Assembly: GCA_023427575.1 (NCBI GenBank)
Contig: JAEZAY010000498.1
Coordinates: 1 to 10,862 of the forward strand
DNA from: Bacteroidota bacterium
Lineage (GTDB): Bacteria; Bacteroidota; Bacteroidia; Chitinophagales; Chitinophagaceae
DNA length: 10,862 nt
Direction of reading: 5' to 3'
Below, in pieces: positions 1 through 6,686 of this stretch (within the stretch, counting starts at the first letter, position 1; every line of letters starts with the position of its first letter). The position numbers and the translations under genes were made by a program. The notes under the pieces were generated by a model. It did no database searches. It worked only from the letters and a program-made list of their open reading frames with translations, and was not told the origin of the DNA.

Positions 1-180
1 CCGGGGGAATACACTTTACCCGGACACCAATGATGTGCCAATTTGCAAATTTAAATCCGGACAGTTTTATTCTTTAGCTGTGACTTGTTTTTATTTACGC
101 CGTCCATTTCATTTTGCAAATTCGCACATTATCACATCATTGGTGTCCGGTTAATAATTTCTCATTCACCCGAACCTTTA
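1..180. repeat. Intergenic repeat element, copy A
   Basis: This stretch holds no credible gene. It aligns with 436-650 as a diverged direct repeat. Both copies share, in order, 'tttacccggacacca', a 'tgatgtg' segment, 'atccggacagtt', 'gctgtgacttgttt', 'acgccgtcc', 'ttcattttgca' and 'cgcacatta', and both reach a 'ccgaacct' segment (170-177 here, 641-648 in copy B). Copy A has only two units of the 8-bp repeat (125-140), where copy B has ten. The left end of the copy may lie outside the window. I infer a dispersed non-coding element; the sequence does not say whether it is transcribed. Confidence 0.7.
20..150. repeat. 18-bp perfect inverted repeat bounding the copy A core
   Basis: The left arm 20-37 reads ccggacaccaatgatgtg, and 133-150 is its exact reverse complement, cacatcattggtgtccgg. 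The arms enclose 95 bp, giving a 131-bp unit with terminal inverted repeats and no coding capacity. Possible readings are a miniature (MITE-like) element, a folded RNA, or a cruciform. No obvious target-site duplication is visible: the flanks are 'ttac' on the left and 'ttaa' on the right. Confidence 0.7.
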
Positions 181-219
181 TCAATAGTGAATTAGGAGCA
201 GTCATTGTAAATGATCCCT

Positions 220-246
220 TCCACTTTTTTTTAGAAAAAAAGTGGA
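220..246. terminator. Perfect 12-bp A/T-rich hairpin, possible terminator
   Basis: Bases 220-231 (tccacttttttt) pair exactly with 235-246 (aaaaaaagtgga) around a three-base loop, 'tag'. The U-rich arm and the 'aaaaaaa' run at 249-255 would resemble a bidirectional intrinsic terminator, but the stem is mostly A-T and no gene ends nearby inside the window. It may serve a gene to the left of the window, or be part of the repeat landscape. Confidence 0.4.
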
Positions 247-255
247 GCAAAAAAA

Positions 256-439
256 CGGGCTCCGGAATAAATCCTAAAAATTGAAACTCCCGGCTAAATA
301 AAAACAAGTCACAGCGAAAGAATATAGCCCAGCAGTGGTAGGACTTACGGGCTACAGAACATTTCCGGGCTCGGGTAACAACTGTTTTTATTTTACGCCG
401 TCCGTTTCAATTTTCTTAACGGATTTCTTCCGAGGCCCA
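256..439. repeat. Large imperfect inverted repeat between the two element copies
   Basis: The reverse complement of 256-308 aligns with 380-439. Shared landmarks in the reversed left arm and the right arm are 'tgtttttattt', 'gtttcaattttt/gtttcaatttt', 'ggattt' and 'ttccg(g)agg/gccc'. Inside the loop a second hairpin, 'tagccc' (325-330) with 'gggcta' (349-354), nests in the same axis. The arms are related to the core of the element at 1-180 and 436-650: 301-326 is nearly the reverse complement of 501-526, with one mismatch. The region therefore looks like two partial copies inserted head to head. Confidence 0.6.
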
Positions 440-650
440 GGTAATACATTTTACCCGGACACCACTGATGTGCTAATGTGCAAATTCTAATCCGGACAGT
501 TATATTCTTTTGCTGTGACTTGTTTTAATTTTACGCCGTCCGTTTCATTTTGCAAGTTCGCACATTACCACATTATCAAATTATCACATTATCACATTAT
601 CAAATTATCACATTTCCACATTAGCACATTAGCACATTTTCCGAACCTAT
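436..650. repeat. Intergenic repeat element, copy B
   Basis: This is the second, longer copy of the element at 1-180, in the same orientation. Strong matches include 451-463 with 16-28 (ttacccggacacc), 490-500 with 55-65, 513-526 with 78-91, and 530-555 with 93-119. Its left 'gtgctaatgtg' (470-480) is the exact reverse complement of 'cacattagcac' at 617-627, so this copy is also bounded by inverted sequence. The extra length relative to copy A comes from expansion of the 8-bp array. No gene is credible here: the only open frame is low-complexity sequence read through the array. Confidence 0.65.
561..640. repeat. Tandem array of ten 8-bp units (cacattat type)
   Basis: Ten back-to-back 8-bp units run without a gap: cacattac, cacattat, caaattat, cacattat, cacattat, caaattat, cacatttc, cacattag, cacattag, cacatttt. 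The internal pattern 'cacattat, caaattat' recurs, suggesting duplication of multi-unit blocks by slipped-strand or recombination events. The corresponding place in copy A (125-140) has two units. It lies about 90 bp downstream of the stop codon of the minus-strand glycosidase, so an effect on that gene's transcript end is possible but not shown. Confidence 0.85.
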
Positions 651-730
651 TTCTTCAAAGGCCGACTGATACATTCACCCGGGACTACTGCCTTTAAATT
701 ACAAAATCCAAATAAACCAGTACCAGGTTT

Positions 731-3688
731 CTAAGGACCAATGGGCACCGAAAAGTAGATTTCCACAGGGCCGATTAAACCAGCATCCAGCAAATCTGCT
801 TCGGCAAAAGGTTTCATCCAGGCATTTGGCAATCTTTTGATATTGGATTTAAAACGGGGCTTTTCGGACAATTTTGCGTCTCCGATCAACGCATTGTTTG
901 GCGTATTTACTACTTCAACGATCAGGTGGTTTTTTCCCGGACGAACAAATTGGCTGATGTTTATTTCATTGGGCGAAAACCAGGAAATTCCGATCCTGTG
1001 TCCGTTTAAAAATATTTCAGCTATTTCCCGCAGCTTGTTCAAGCGCAGATATGCCTGAAGATTTGTATCAGGCTCTTGTGCAGGCCATTCGAAATGGTGA
1101 TGATAAGAAACACTGCCGGAAAAATATCTAAGCCGCTCATCAGGCGATTCATTTAAAGGAATCAATGTTTCCATTTCGGTTATGGGAGGGTTGGTTCCAT
1201 TCTGTGAAAAACGAAGTTCCCAGGGTCCCCTTAATGTAAACTTTCCCGGTACTTCAATTTGTTTTTCAAAAGCTCTGCCGTTTTCAAGTCCACGATATAA
1301 GCCACTCGTGCTTGTCCACAACCGATTTTTCAGATGCATAAGGTCCGGACCCATCTCAAGCGTACTTGAAGGGTCCATTGCTACTGAATTTGATTTCTTT
1401 GAAAGCGGTTTCCGGAATATCACAAACAGAGAACCATTGCTTTTTAGCGTGATTGGAATTTCCGTGTAATATTTATCCGTTTTAAAAGCATGGATCATGC
1501 TTATTTCTCCACTGTCCGGATACCAGATTTCAGGCTGTCTACCGGTAAACCTAAACCGAAAAAATCCGGTAACAGGAACGTCCGATTGGTTGCGGATAAA
1601 ATAGATCTCGGCATTCATGCTGCGGCGGTGAATAAAATCAACGGAGTCCATGGCTGAAGCGGGAAGCAGGTCCAGATCGGGAAGAACCAGCATTTCGGTA
1701 AGATCCTGGCGGATGGATTTTCCCCAAACCATTTTTCCCTTACCCGTTCTCTTTTCGGCTTTGGTCGAATCGGTTCCCCAAAGTTTTGTCACGATTTCGC
1801 GCAGCAGCAAATTATTCTGGCTACTGTCTTTCAACCCGTTTGACCGAAGCGGTGCTTTGCCGATCACGGTAGCTCCCTGCTCTACCAATGTAACCAGTTT
1901 ACGGGCAAGATCCAGATTCATTTCCGGATCCTCAGGCAATACAAGAACATGGTAGTATTGCCCATGGGGCAGATAAATTCTACCCGCTTTCACCTTCATC
2001 CGGTTTAAAATAATCTCGGTGTTCACCACATCATAATCGTAACCGAAGCCGGCGACGCTGTTTTTGTTCTTCGGCTTCACAAAATTGGGGGCTCTGTCAC
2101 CATAATAGTAAGCGATATCACCTACAAAATTCCCTTCCTGCAAAAGGTAGCTGGACCGTGCCAGGTAATGGTGGAATCCTTCCGATTTCGGCCACCATCC
2201 GTTGGTGGTATTGATCAGAGTGCCGAAATTATAAACCCAGCCTGGATAACCGGATTCAGGAACGGTATGGGGAAAACTGTGATAGACAAAGCGATTCAGT
2301 CCTTCCGCCATTGCCCGGTCGGCCAGGGGCTTTAATTCATCCGGCCCTTCCTGCCATAGCCAGACGGAAGTAAAAGACTCCGCTTCAACGAATTTCTGAT
2401 TGTACAGATGCGAGGCACTGGCAATGCCTTTTACGATCTGAAGCAGTTCAAGCTGCGGATGCCTGTTCCAGAATTCGCCCCTCGGAACGCTGAGAGCGCC
2501 AAGGGCTTTCAGATCTTCAAAAGGCACATTGTGTATTGGCTGGCCCGGCCCGCCCGCCTCGGCAACAAAACCTATCCCGTATTTGTTGCAAATTTCTTTG
2601 CCCAGTTTATAGTGATTATCGATAATAAGATCAGAAAGTGTTTTTTTGAAATCAAACATGAATCGGCTATCCGGATCCGTTAGTAACCGGAATCCGTCGA
2701 GAACCGGCAAATATTTTTTCAGATCATAACCTCTTCTTTTAAAAAATTCCTCCGGCAGCAAAGGGGTCCATACGGCCGTATTCACCTCGTAACTATCGGC
2801 GTAAAAATACTTGAGCGAACGGTTTTTTAAAGAGCCGGTTTTTGGAATCAGCCTGCTGAAGATATATTCCAGGTTCTGCTGTTGCGCTTCGGCGCTGAAA
2901 TGATCAAGCATCAGCCCCTGTGAATTCGGACTGGGAATCGCCAGTGGCTGACCGGTAGGCAAACATACATATCGTACTATCCGCCAACGGCCCTCCGGCA
3001 CCTGCCATCGGACAAAGCCCGCTGAATCTGTCGATCCTGCCAATATTGTAATCTGATCTATTGTGGCAATGGAAGAATCCGGCGACATGGGATGGGCGAG
3101 GGTTGCTATATCGCGGTAAAACTGCGGAAGGCCGGTAGCTGAATCATAATAAAGAAGATTTATGCGGTTTCCGTATTTCTCGGGCGCCCGCGGAACTGCC
3201 ATTTTTGCATTGAGTTGCACCGGGCCGGTCAATATGGTATCTGTTGAATAAATGCCCATGGCGCCATGTTCCGGTTTGACCCATGACCCGCCGGCATTCC
3301 AGCTGCTGGAAATGGTTAGTCCGAGTTCAAGCCCCAGGCGATCGCCTTCGCGAAGGGCAAATGCAATGGCATCCACCGATTCATCGCTGAGAAAGGCCGG
3401 CCCTGCCGGAATTTCATTTTCCGGATCAACCAAAACGCCAAGATCCCAGATATCGAATCCGCCCATGCCTTTTCGCTTTGCTTCTTCCATTTCAAACCGG
3501 ATCTGAGATAAACTCAGATTGCCGTTCGTCCACGGCCATAAGGCTCTTGGCCTGGCCTGAATGGGCGGGTTAAGAAAATTATCCCGAAGCTTATCACCGG
3601 TATGGGCCGGCCCTGTTTGCGCGAACAAATCGCCTATTAACAGAAATCCAAAAAGGAAATGAAGGTGATATTTTATGCAGGATTTCAT
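731..3688 (-). CDS. Secreted GH106-like glycoside hydrolase
   Basis: Predicted exported glycosidase of the GH106 (alpha-L-rhamnosidase) type or a close relative. I chose the start at 3688 because it opens directly on a signal peptide (MKSCIKYHLHFLFGFLLIGD, then LFAQ). The longer frame from 3751 would put 21 unrelated residues in front. The product is 985 residues, normal for the family. The barrel begins near residue 46 with PRALWPWTNGN, the family's 'PR..W.W.NGN' opening, followed by GMGGFDIWDLG. Later family-like blocks are KYFYADSYE (about 293-301), GFVAEAGGPG (about 373-382), VEAESFTS (about 434-441), and an 'NRFVYHSFPH ... PGW ... NGWWP' stretch. The last 150 or so residues (SVSYHHHFEW, AYLRLNKLREIAEIFLNGHRIG) form a galactose-binding-like beta-sandwich. 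I do not assign catalytic residues or exact substrate. The gene is divergent from a sugar-sensing GntR regulator, which suggests inducible polysaccharide or glycan side-chain degradation outside the cytoplasm. Confidence 0.88.
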   Translation of the reverse strand: MKSCIKYHLHFLFGFLLIGDLFAQTGPAHTGDKLRDNFLNPPIQARPRALWPWTNGNLSLSQIRFEMEEAKRKGMGGFDIWDLGVLVDPENEIPAGPAFLSDESVDAIAFALREGDRLGLELGLTISSSWNAGGSWVKPEHGAMGIYSTDTILTGPVQLNAKMAVPRAPEKYGNRINLLYYDSATGLPQFYRDIATLAHPMSPDSSIATIDQITILAGSTDSAGFVRWQVPEGRWRIVRYVCLPTGQPLAIPSPNSQGLMLDHFSAEAQQQNLEYIFSRLIPKTGSLKNRSLKYFYADSYEVNTAVWTPLLPEEFFKRRGYDLKKYLPVLDGFRLLTDPDSRFMFDFKKTLSDLIIDNHYKLGKEICNKYGIGFVAEAGGPGQPIHNVPFEDLKALGALSVPRGEFWNRHPQLELLQIVKGIASASHLYNQKFVEAESFTSVWLWQEGPDELKPLADRAMAEGLNRFVYHSFPHTVPESGYPGWVYNFGTLINTTNGWWPKSEGFHHYLARSSYLLQEGNFVGDIAYYYGDRAPNFVKPKNKNSVAGFGYDYDVVNTEIILNRMKVKAGRIYLPHGQYYHVLVLPEDPEMNLDLARKLVTLVEQGATVIGKAPLRSNGLKDSSQNNLLLREIVTKLWGTDSTKAEKRTGKGKMVWGKSIRQDLTEMLVLPDLDLLPASAMDSVDFIHRRSMNAEIYFIRNQSDVPVTGFFRFRFTGRQPEIWYPDSGEISMIHAFKTDKYYTEIPITLKSNGSLFVIFRKPLSKKSNSVAMDPSSTLEMGPDLMHLKNRLWTSTSGLYRGLENGRAFEKQIEVPGKFTLRGPWELRFSQNGTNPPITEMETLIPLNESPDERLRYFSGSVSYHHHFEWPAQEPDTNLQAYLRLNKLREIAEIFLNGHRIGISWFSPNEINISQFVRPGKNHLIVEVVNTPNNALIGDAKLSEKPRFKSNIKRLPNAWMKPFAEADLLDAGLIGPVEIYFSVPIGP

Positions 3689-3796
3689 CTCGCTGCAATA
3701 AGATAAAATTAAACCGGAACATATTTGTACTGCAGTATGCTGACATGCCATGGATCAGAGAAAGGATTTTGGCTTAACTTTCGGGAATGGCGCCGG

Positions 3797-3829
3797 TTTG
3801 GGGCCGCCGCTGCCCGGCTTTTAAATTTA
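3797..3829 (+). promoter_or_regulatory. Candidate Bacteroidota promoter for the GntR regulator
   Basis: TTTG at 3797-3800 is followed after 21 bp by TAAATTTA at 3822-3829, one mismatch from the Bacteroidota -7 consensus TAnnTTTG. Spacing agrees with the -33/-7 arrangement described for Bacteroides sigma-ABfr promoters. It would start transcription about 65 bp before the regulator's ATG. The 213-bp divergent region must also contain the glycosidase promoter, for which I see no convincing match. Confidence 0.4.
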
Positions 3830-3866
3830 TTTCGTAAATTATAAGGAGTCAAAGGCGGTGTACAGA

Positions 3867-3883
3867 CTGAACAAGCGGTTCAG
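3867..3883. promoter_or_regulatory. Inverted repeat in the regulator leader, possible operator
   Basis: ctgaac (3867-3872) and gttcag (3878-3883) are perfect inverted hexamers separated by five bases, with arm centres 11 bp apart, about one helical turn. It lies 18 bp before the regulator's ATG, downstream of the candidate promoter. This size suits a dimeric winged-helix regulator, so autoregulation is plausible. A simple leader hairpin is the alternative. Confidence 0.35.
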
Positions 3884-3901
3884 CCATAAATTTTCCATTG
3901 T

Positions 3902-4921
3902 ATGAGCGCTATATTTGAGATTGACCCGAACAGAAAAACGCCCAAATATCTGCAGATTGTCCACTCCATTACAAAAGCAATAAAACAGGGTTATTACAAA
4001 AAAGGAGATCGCCTGAGCTCTATCAATGAATTGAGCTCTGAACATTTCCTATCGAGAGATACGGTGCAAAAAGCGTATGAAATTCTTGAAAAAGACCGCA
4101 TAATCGAAGGGGTTAGGGGCAAAGGTTTTTATATAAGTCGCACCGACATTATGAAACCGTATCGCATCCTTTTATTGTTCAATAAGATCAGCAATTATAA
4201 AAAGATTATTTATAATTCTTTCCTGCAACAGTTGGGTCAAAAGGCCAGTGTTGATTTAAAGATCTATCATTCCAATGCCAGCCTTTTTGCAGATATGATT
4301 GAATCCGGACTGGGAGAATACGACTACTATGTGATTATGCCGCATTTTTATGAAGATCTCGAAGAAGCTAATAAAACCATCCGGAAAATTCCGGTGGAAC
4401 AATTGGTAGTGCTCGATAAAGATCTGAATGATTCCAGGCTTCCTTATACTGCCGTATACCAGGATTTTCATCATGATATTGGCGCTGCCCTCGAAACGGG
4501 TTTATCAACTCTACGCAAGTACAATAAGATTACACTGGTGCATCCTAAAATTCCCAGTTATCCTGCGGAGATTGTTTCCGGCTTCAGAAGTTTCTGCATG
4601 CAAAATGATTTCCATCATGCCGTAATTCCTGAAATAAACCCCGGCGATCCGCTGAAGGAAAAAGAGGCTTATATAGTTATTGAAGAAACCGATCTTGTTA
4701 ACCTGATCAGGAACTGCCAGCTTAATAAGTTAAAAGTAGGCCGCGATATTGGGATCATCTCCTATAATGACACTCCCCTGAAGGAAATTCTGCTGGATGG
4801 TATCACTGTTATCTCCACCGATCATGCCAAAATGGGCGAAACGGCCGCAACCCTGATTCTGGAAAACAGGCAGGAAAAAATCAAAAATCCATTTATGCTG
4901 ATTCTGCGCAAATCGTTGTAG
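3902..4921 (+). CDS. GntR-family regulator with LacI-like sugar-sensor domain
   Basis: A 339-residue transcription factor with two parts. Residues about 10-80 are a GntR winged helix: PKYLQIVHSI, then YKKGDRLSSINEL, then the recognition region LSRDTVQKAYEILEKD and the wing RGKGFYIS. Residues about 87-335 resemble a periplasmic-binding-protein/LacI sensor, including GIISYNDTPLKEILLDGITVIS, DHAKMGETAATLILENR, and the closing P-FMLILRKS typical of that fold. This GntR-plus-sugar-sensor architecture is widespread in Bacteroidota and usually controls carbohydrate genes in response to a mono- or oligosaccharide (family knowledge). An in-frame stop at 3887 fixes the start at 3902 or later. The gene is divergent from the GH106-like glycosidase, so I infer control of that gene and perhaps of itself. 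The ligand cannot be deduced; a deoxyhexose such as rhamnose is a guess from the neighbour only. Confidence 0.87.
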   Translation: MSAIFEIDPNRKTPKYLQIVHSITKAIKQGYYKKGDRLSSINELSSEHFLSRDTVQKAYEILEKDRIIEGVRGKGFYISRTDIMKPYRILLLFNKISNYKKIIYNSFLQQLGQKASVDLKIYHSNASLFADMIESGLGEYDYYVIMPHFYEDLEEANKTIRKIPVEQLVVLDKDLNDSRLPYTAVYQDFHHDIGAALETGLSTLRKYNKITLVHPKIPSYPAEIVSGFRSFCMQNDFHHAVIPEINPGDPLKEKEAYIVIEETDLVNLIRNCQLNKLKVGRDIGIISYNDTPLKEILLDGITVISTDHAKMGETAATLILENRQEKIKNPFMLILRKSL

Positions 4922-4982
4922 TTGGGAAGCCCGGGCTTTGGTTTGGCACCGGTTTGTGGGACAGAAAGCAGAGCCTGGCTGG

Positions 4983-5366
4983 CTAACTAACCATTTGCCC
5001 GAATAAACGATTGATGGTTGTTTCAGGATCAGTACAGAAGCCGGAATGGACTTTAGACGATTGCACCACCGTGCTGCGGGTGGCTGTAAGCCATCGGAAC
5101 CGGGAGGCCATATCAAGCCGGGCAATCGGGCCTGAACCAGTTGTTCCAGCCGCAATGTCGGCGTACGAATTCAGATTTTTCCTCAGTTCCTCCAGATCCA
5201 CTTCGCCATTGATCGCACATAGTCGTTGTTCGTTCAGAGCGATCTTTGCTTTTAAAAACTTTTTACCCGGACAATACAGGATAACCCCCACATTGAGAAA
5301 CTCTTCCCGCTCCACCCTGGGTACAATGCGGACGATGGCATATTCAAATAATTGCTTTTCTTGCAT
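4983..5366 (-). CDS. DUF3037 family protein
   Basis: A 127-residue protein recognisable as DUF3037. It has the family's opening FEYAIVRIVPRVEREEFLNVGVILYCP (residues 7-33), then FLKAKIALNEQRLCAI, a GPIARLDMASRFRWLTATRSTVVQSS block (about 79-104), and the ending VHSGFCTDPETTINRLF (about 106-122). The molecular function of the family is unknown. No signal peptide or membrane segment is seen, so it is probably cytoplasmic. Its ATG lies inside the 3' end of the HipA-like kinase gene (23-bp overlap), indicating translational coupling and a joint function. DUF3037 genes are often found next to HipA-like kinases, which supports the pair. Its 3' end faces the GntR gene, with 61 bp between the two stop codons. 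Confidence 0.85.
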   Translation of the reverse strand: MQEKQLFEYAIVRIVPRVEREEFLNVGVILYCPGKKFLKAKIALNEQRLCAINGEVDLEELRKNLNSYADIAAGTTGSGPIARLDMASRFRWLTATRSTVVQSSKVHSGFCTDPETTINRLFGQMVS

Positions 5367-6150
5367 TTTCAGCTTCTTTTACAAATATCTCCGCATGTTC
5401 AATTCTGTTGTTGAGAAACCGGCGATACACATCGCGGGCTTCTTCGGCACTCACCCGATCCGGGTCATTCAGCAGCCATTCATCGGGAATCAGCGATACG
5501 ATTCCGTTGATGACTTCAGGACTTAACTTTTGACTAAACTCTTCCGTTACAATCTTCAGGTCCGCAGCATAGGGCAATAATACATGATCCCTGATCAGGG
5601 AAAATGGCCGAACTGATTGCTCTTCCCATTGCTGCCAGGAATGATGAAAGTACAGGGCTGCGCCATGATCAATCAGCCAAAGCTCCTTATTCCAGACCAG
5701 CATATTCGTGTTCTTCGCTGTTCGGTCTACGTTGGTCAATAGGCAGTCGAGCCATACTATTTTTGAAGCCAGCAGGGAATCCACTCTGGTAACTACGGGA
5801 TCAAAGCTGATGGCGCCGGCCAGGTAATGCAGGCCCAGGTTCAAACCGGCGCTTGCTTTCAGCAAATCCTGGATTTCTTCATCCGGTTCGGTTCGGCCAT
5901 AGGCAGGGTCGAGATTTGAAAAAACGATTTCCGGAATCTTCAATCCCAGGCTTCGGGCGATCTCGCCTCCGATCAGTTCCGCAATCAGCGCTTTTACCCC
6001 CTGGCCGGCACCGCGGAACTTTAATACGTATAAAAATCCATCATCGGCTTCCACAATTGCCGGCAGGGACCCGCCTTCGCGAAGCGGCGTAACATAACGG
6101 TTAACATTAACCGTACGTAATTCGGGTGAATGATTATTCAGCTTTCCCAT
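5344..6150 (-). CDS. HipA-like kinase domain protein (HipA_2 type)
   Basis: A 268-residue protein with the core of a HipA-type protein kinase. Visible elements are YVLKF with Lys44 in the nucleotide-binding sheet; ALIAELIGGEIARSLGL with candidate helix-C glutamates 58 and 63; the catalytic loop NVDRTAKNTNML with Asp142, Asn147 and Asn149; and LIDHGAALYF with metal-binding Asp161 in the DFG position. All key kinase residues are present, so activity is likely. It is much shorter than classical E. coli HipA (about 440 residues), lacks the N-terminal HipA domain, and has no adjacent HipB-type helix-turn-helix antitoxin. It begins 20 bp after the Rrf2 gene and overlaps the DUF3037 gene by 23 bp, so all three probably share a transcript. 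The substrate is unknown. Persistence or toxin activity is not established for this subfamily, and I do not claim it. Confidence 0.85.
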   Translation of the reverse strand: MGKLNNHSPELRTVNVNRYVTPLREGGSLPAIVEADDGFLYVLKFRGAGQGVKALIAELIGGEIARSLGLKIPEIVFSNLDPAYGRTEPDEEIQDLLKASAGLNLGLHYLAGAISFDPVVTRVDSLLASKIVWLDCLLTNVDRTAKNTNMLVWNKELWLIDHGAALYFHHSWQQWEEQSVRPFSLIRDHVLLPYAADLKIVTEEFSQKLSPEVINGIVSLIPDEWLLNDPDRVSAEEARDVYRRFLNNRIEHAEIFVKEAENARKAII

Positions 6151-6170
6151 AAACCTTTCCCATTACAGGC

Positions 6171-6626
6171 TTAAGCCCTGCTTTTGGCTTTTCTGTTGTT
6201 AATAAAAATCCGGCTATTGTCTACCTCCCGTGCAAGATCGCTGATTGTTTTTGAACTGAATAATTTGACAAGGTCTTCCTTGATCAGCTTATAACGGTGG
6301 TGCATAGGGCATGGATGGATTTCCGTGCATTCATCCAGCCCCAGGATGCACTTCGTAAATATCTCATCTTCGCCAATCACCTGAAGCACGGTTCTGACCG
6401 TTAACTTTTTGCTTTTTTCTGAAATGTAAAATCCCCCGTTGGGACCCCGAACAGAACTCACAATTATTTCATCCTTCGTTAACAGTTGAAGTATTTTGGC
6501 GGTGAAGGATCTGGGTGAATCAATGGCCTCCGAAATTTCATCAATTCCAATTCTTTTACCCGCCTCACTTTGCTTGGCGATATAGATGGTTGCCCGGATC
6601 GCATATTCAGCGGTTTTCGAAAACAT
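6171..6626 (-). CDS. Rrf2-family transcriptional regulator
   Basis: A 151-residue cytoplasmic DNA-binding protein. The N-terminal winged helix carries the Rrf2 signature: MFSKTAEYAIRATIYIA, IGIDEISEAIDSPRSFTAKILQLLTKDEII, and the wing SSVRGPNGGFYIS. The sensor segment has three cysteines, Cys93, Cys100 and Cys106, followed by MHH (residues 108-110). This is the pattern that holds an Fe-S cluster in IscR and NsrR. The first spacing here is six residues between cysteines, where IscR has five. It may sense cluster status, nitric oxide or oxidants; the exact signal cannot be read from sequence. It sits 59 bp downstream of the OsmC gene and 20 bp upstream of the HipA-like kinase, so it may belong to either unit or link both. 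Confidence 0.88.
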   Translation of the reverse strand: MFSKTAEYAIRATIYIAKQSEAGKRIGIDEISEAIDSPRSFTAKILQLLTKDEIIVSSVRGPNGGFYISEKSKKLTVRTVLQVIGEDEIFTKCILGLDECTEIHPCPMHHRYKLIKEDLVKLFSSKTISDLAREVDNSRIFINNRKAKSRA

Positions 6627-6660
6627 CTGTCTAAGTTAAGTTAATAAGCGTCTTTTATCA

Positions 6661-6686
6661 ATCCCGGGCTTCTGCAAAAGCGGGAT
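6661..6686 (-). terminator. Weak hairpin between OsmC and Rrf2 genes
   Basis: Read on the minus strand, ATCCC-GCTT pairs with AAGC-GGGAT around a TTGCAG loop, with a two-base bulge. It begins at the OsmC stop codon. What follows (TGATAAAAG) is not a proper T tract, so it may only attenuate or process the transcript. It could give lower expression of Rrf2 and the downstream genes than of OsmC. Confidence 0.3.

Noticed and set aside
561..640. CRISPR array
   Set aside because: Units are 8 bp with no spacers and no cas genes are present; this is a simple tandem repeat.
515..697. Plus-strand open frame of 60 residues with repeated HYHIIKLS-like units
   Set aside because: It is the 8-bp array translated: three units make 24 bp, giving an eight-residue period. 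There is no start signal or family resemblance.
1182..1955. Plus-strand open frames opposite the glycosidase gene
   Set aside because: They are antisense shadows of a strongly coding region and have no recognisable domain or conserved composition.
3689..3751. Upstream start for the GH106-like gene, adding 21 residues
   Set aside because: The extra residues would bury the signal peptide. The Met at 3688 directly starts an export signal, so the shorter form was chosen.
4927..4938. 12-bp palindrome aagcccgggctt just after the GntR stop codon
   Set aside because: It has no loop and no T tract, so it is a poor terminator. A palindrome of this size may be chance or a restriction-type site, with no context to support a role.
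4730..5155. 141-residue minus-strand frame crossing the GntR and DUF3037 3' ends
   Set aside because: It overlaps two well-supported genes in other frames and has no family features.
5011..5526. 171-residue plus-strand frame opposite DUF3037 and the kinase
   Set aside because: It is antisense to two recognised protein families and has no domain signature of its own.
5344..6150. Classical HipBA toxin-antitoxin module
   Set aside because: There is no adjacent HipB-type helix-turn-helix protein and the kinase lacks the HipA N-terminal domain. The Rrf2 protein upstream is a different regulator family.
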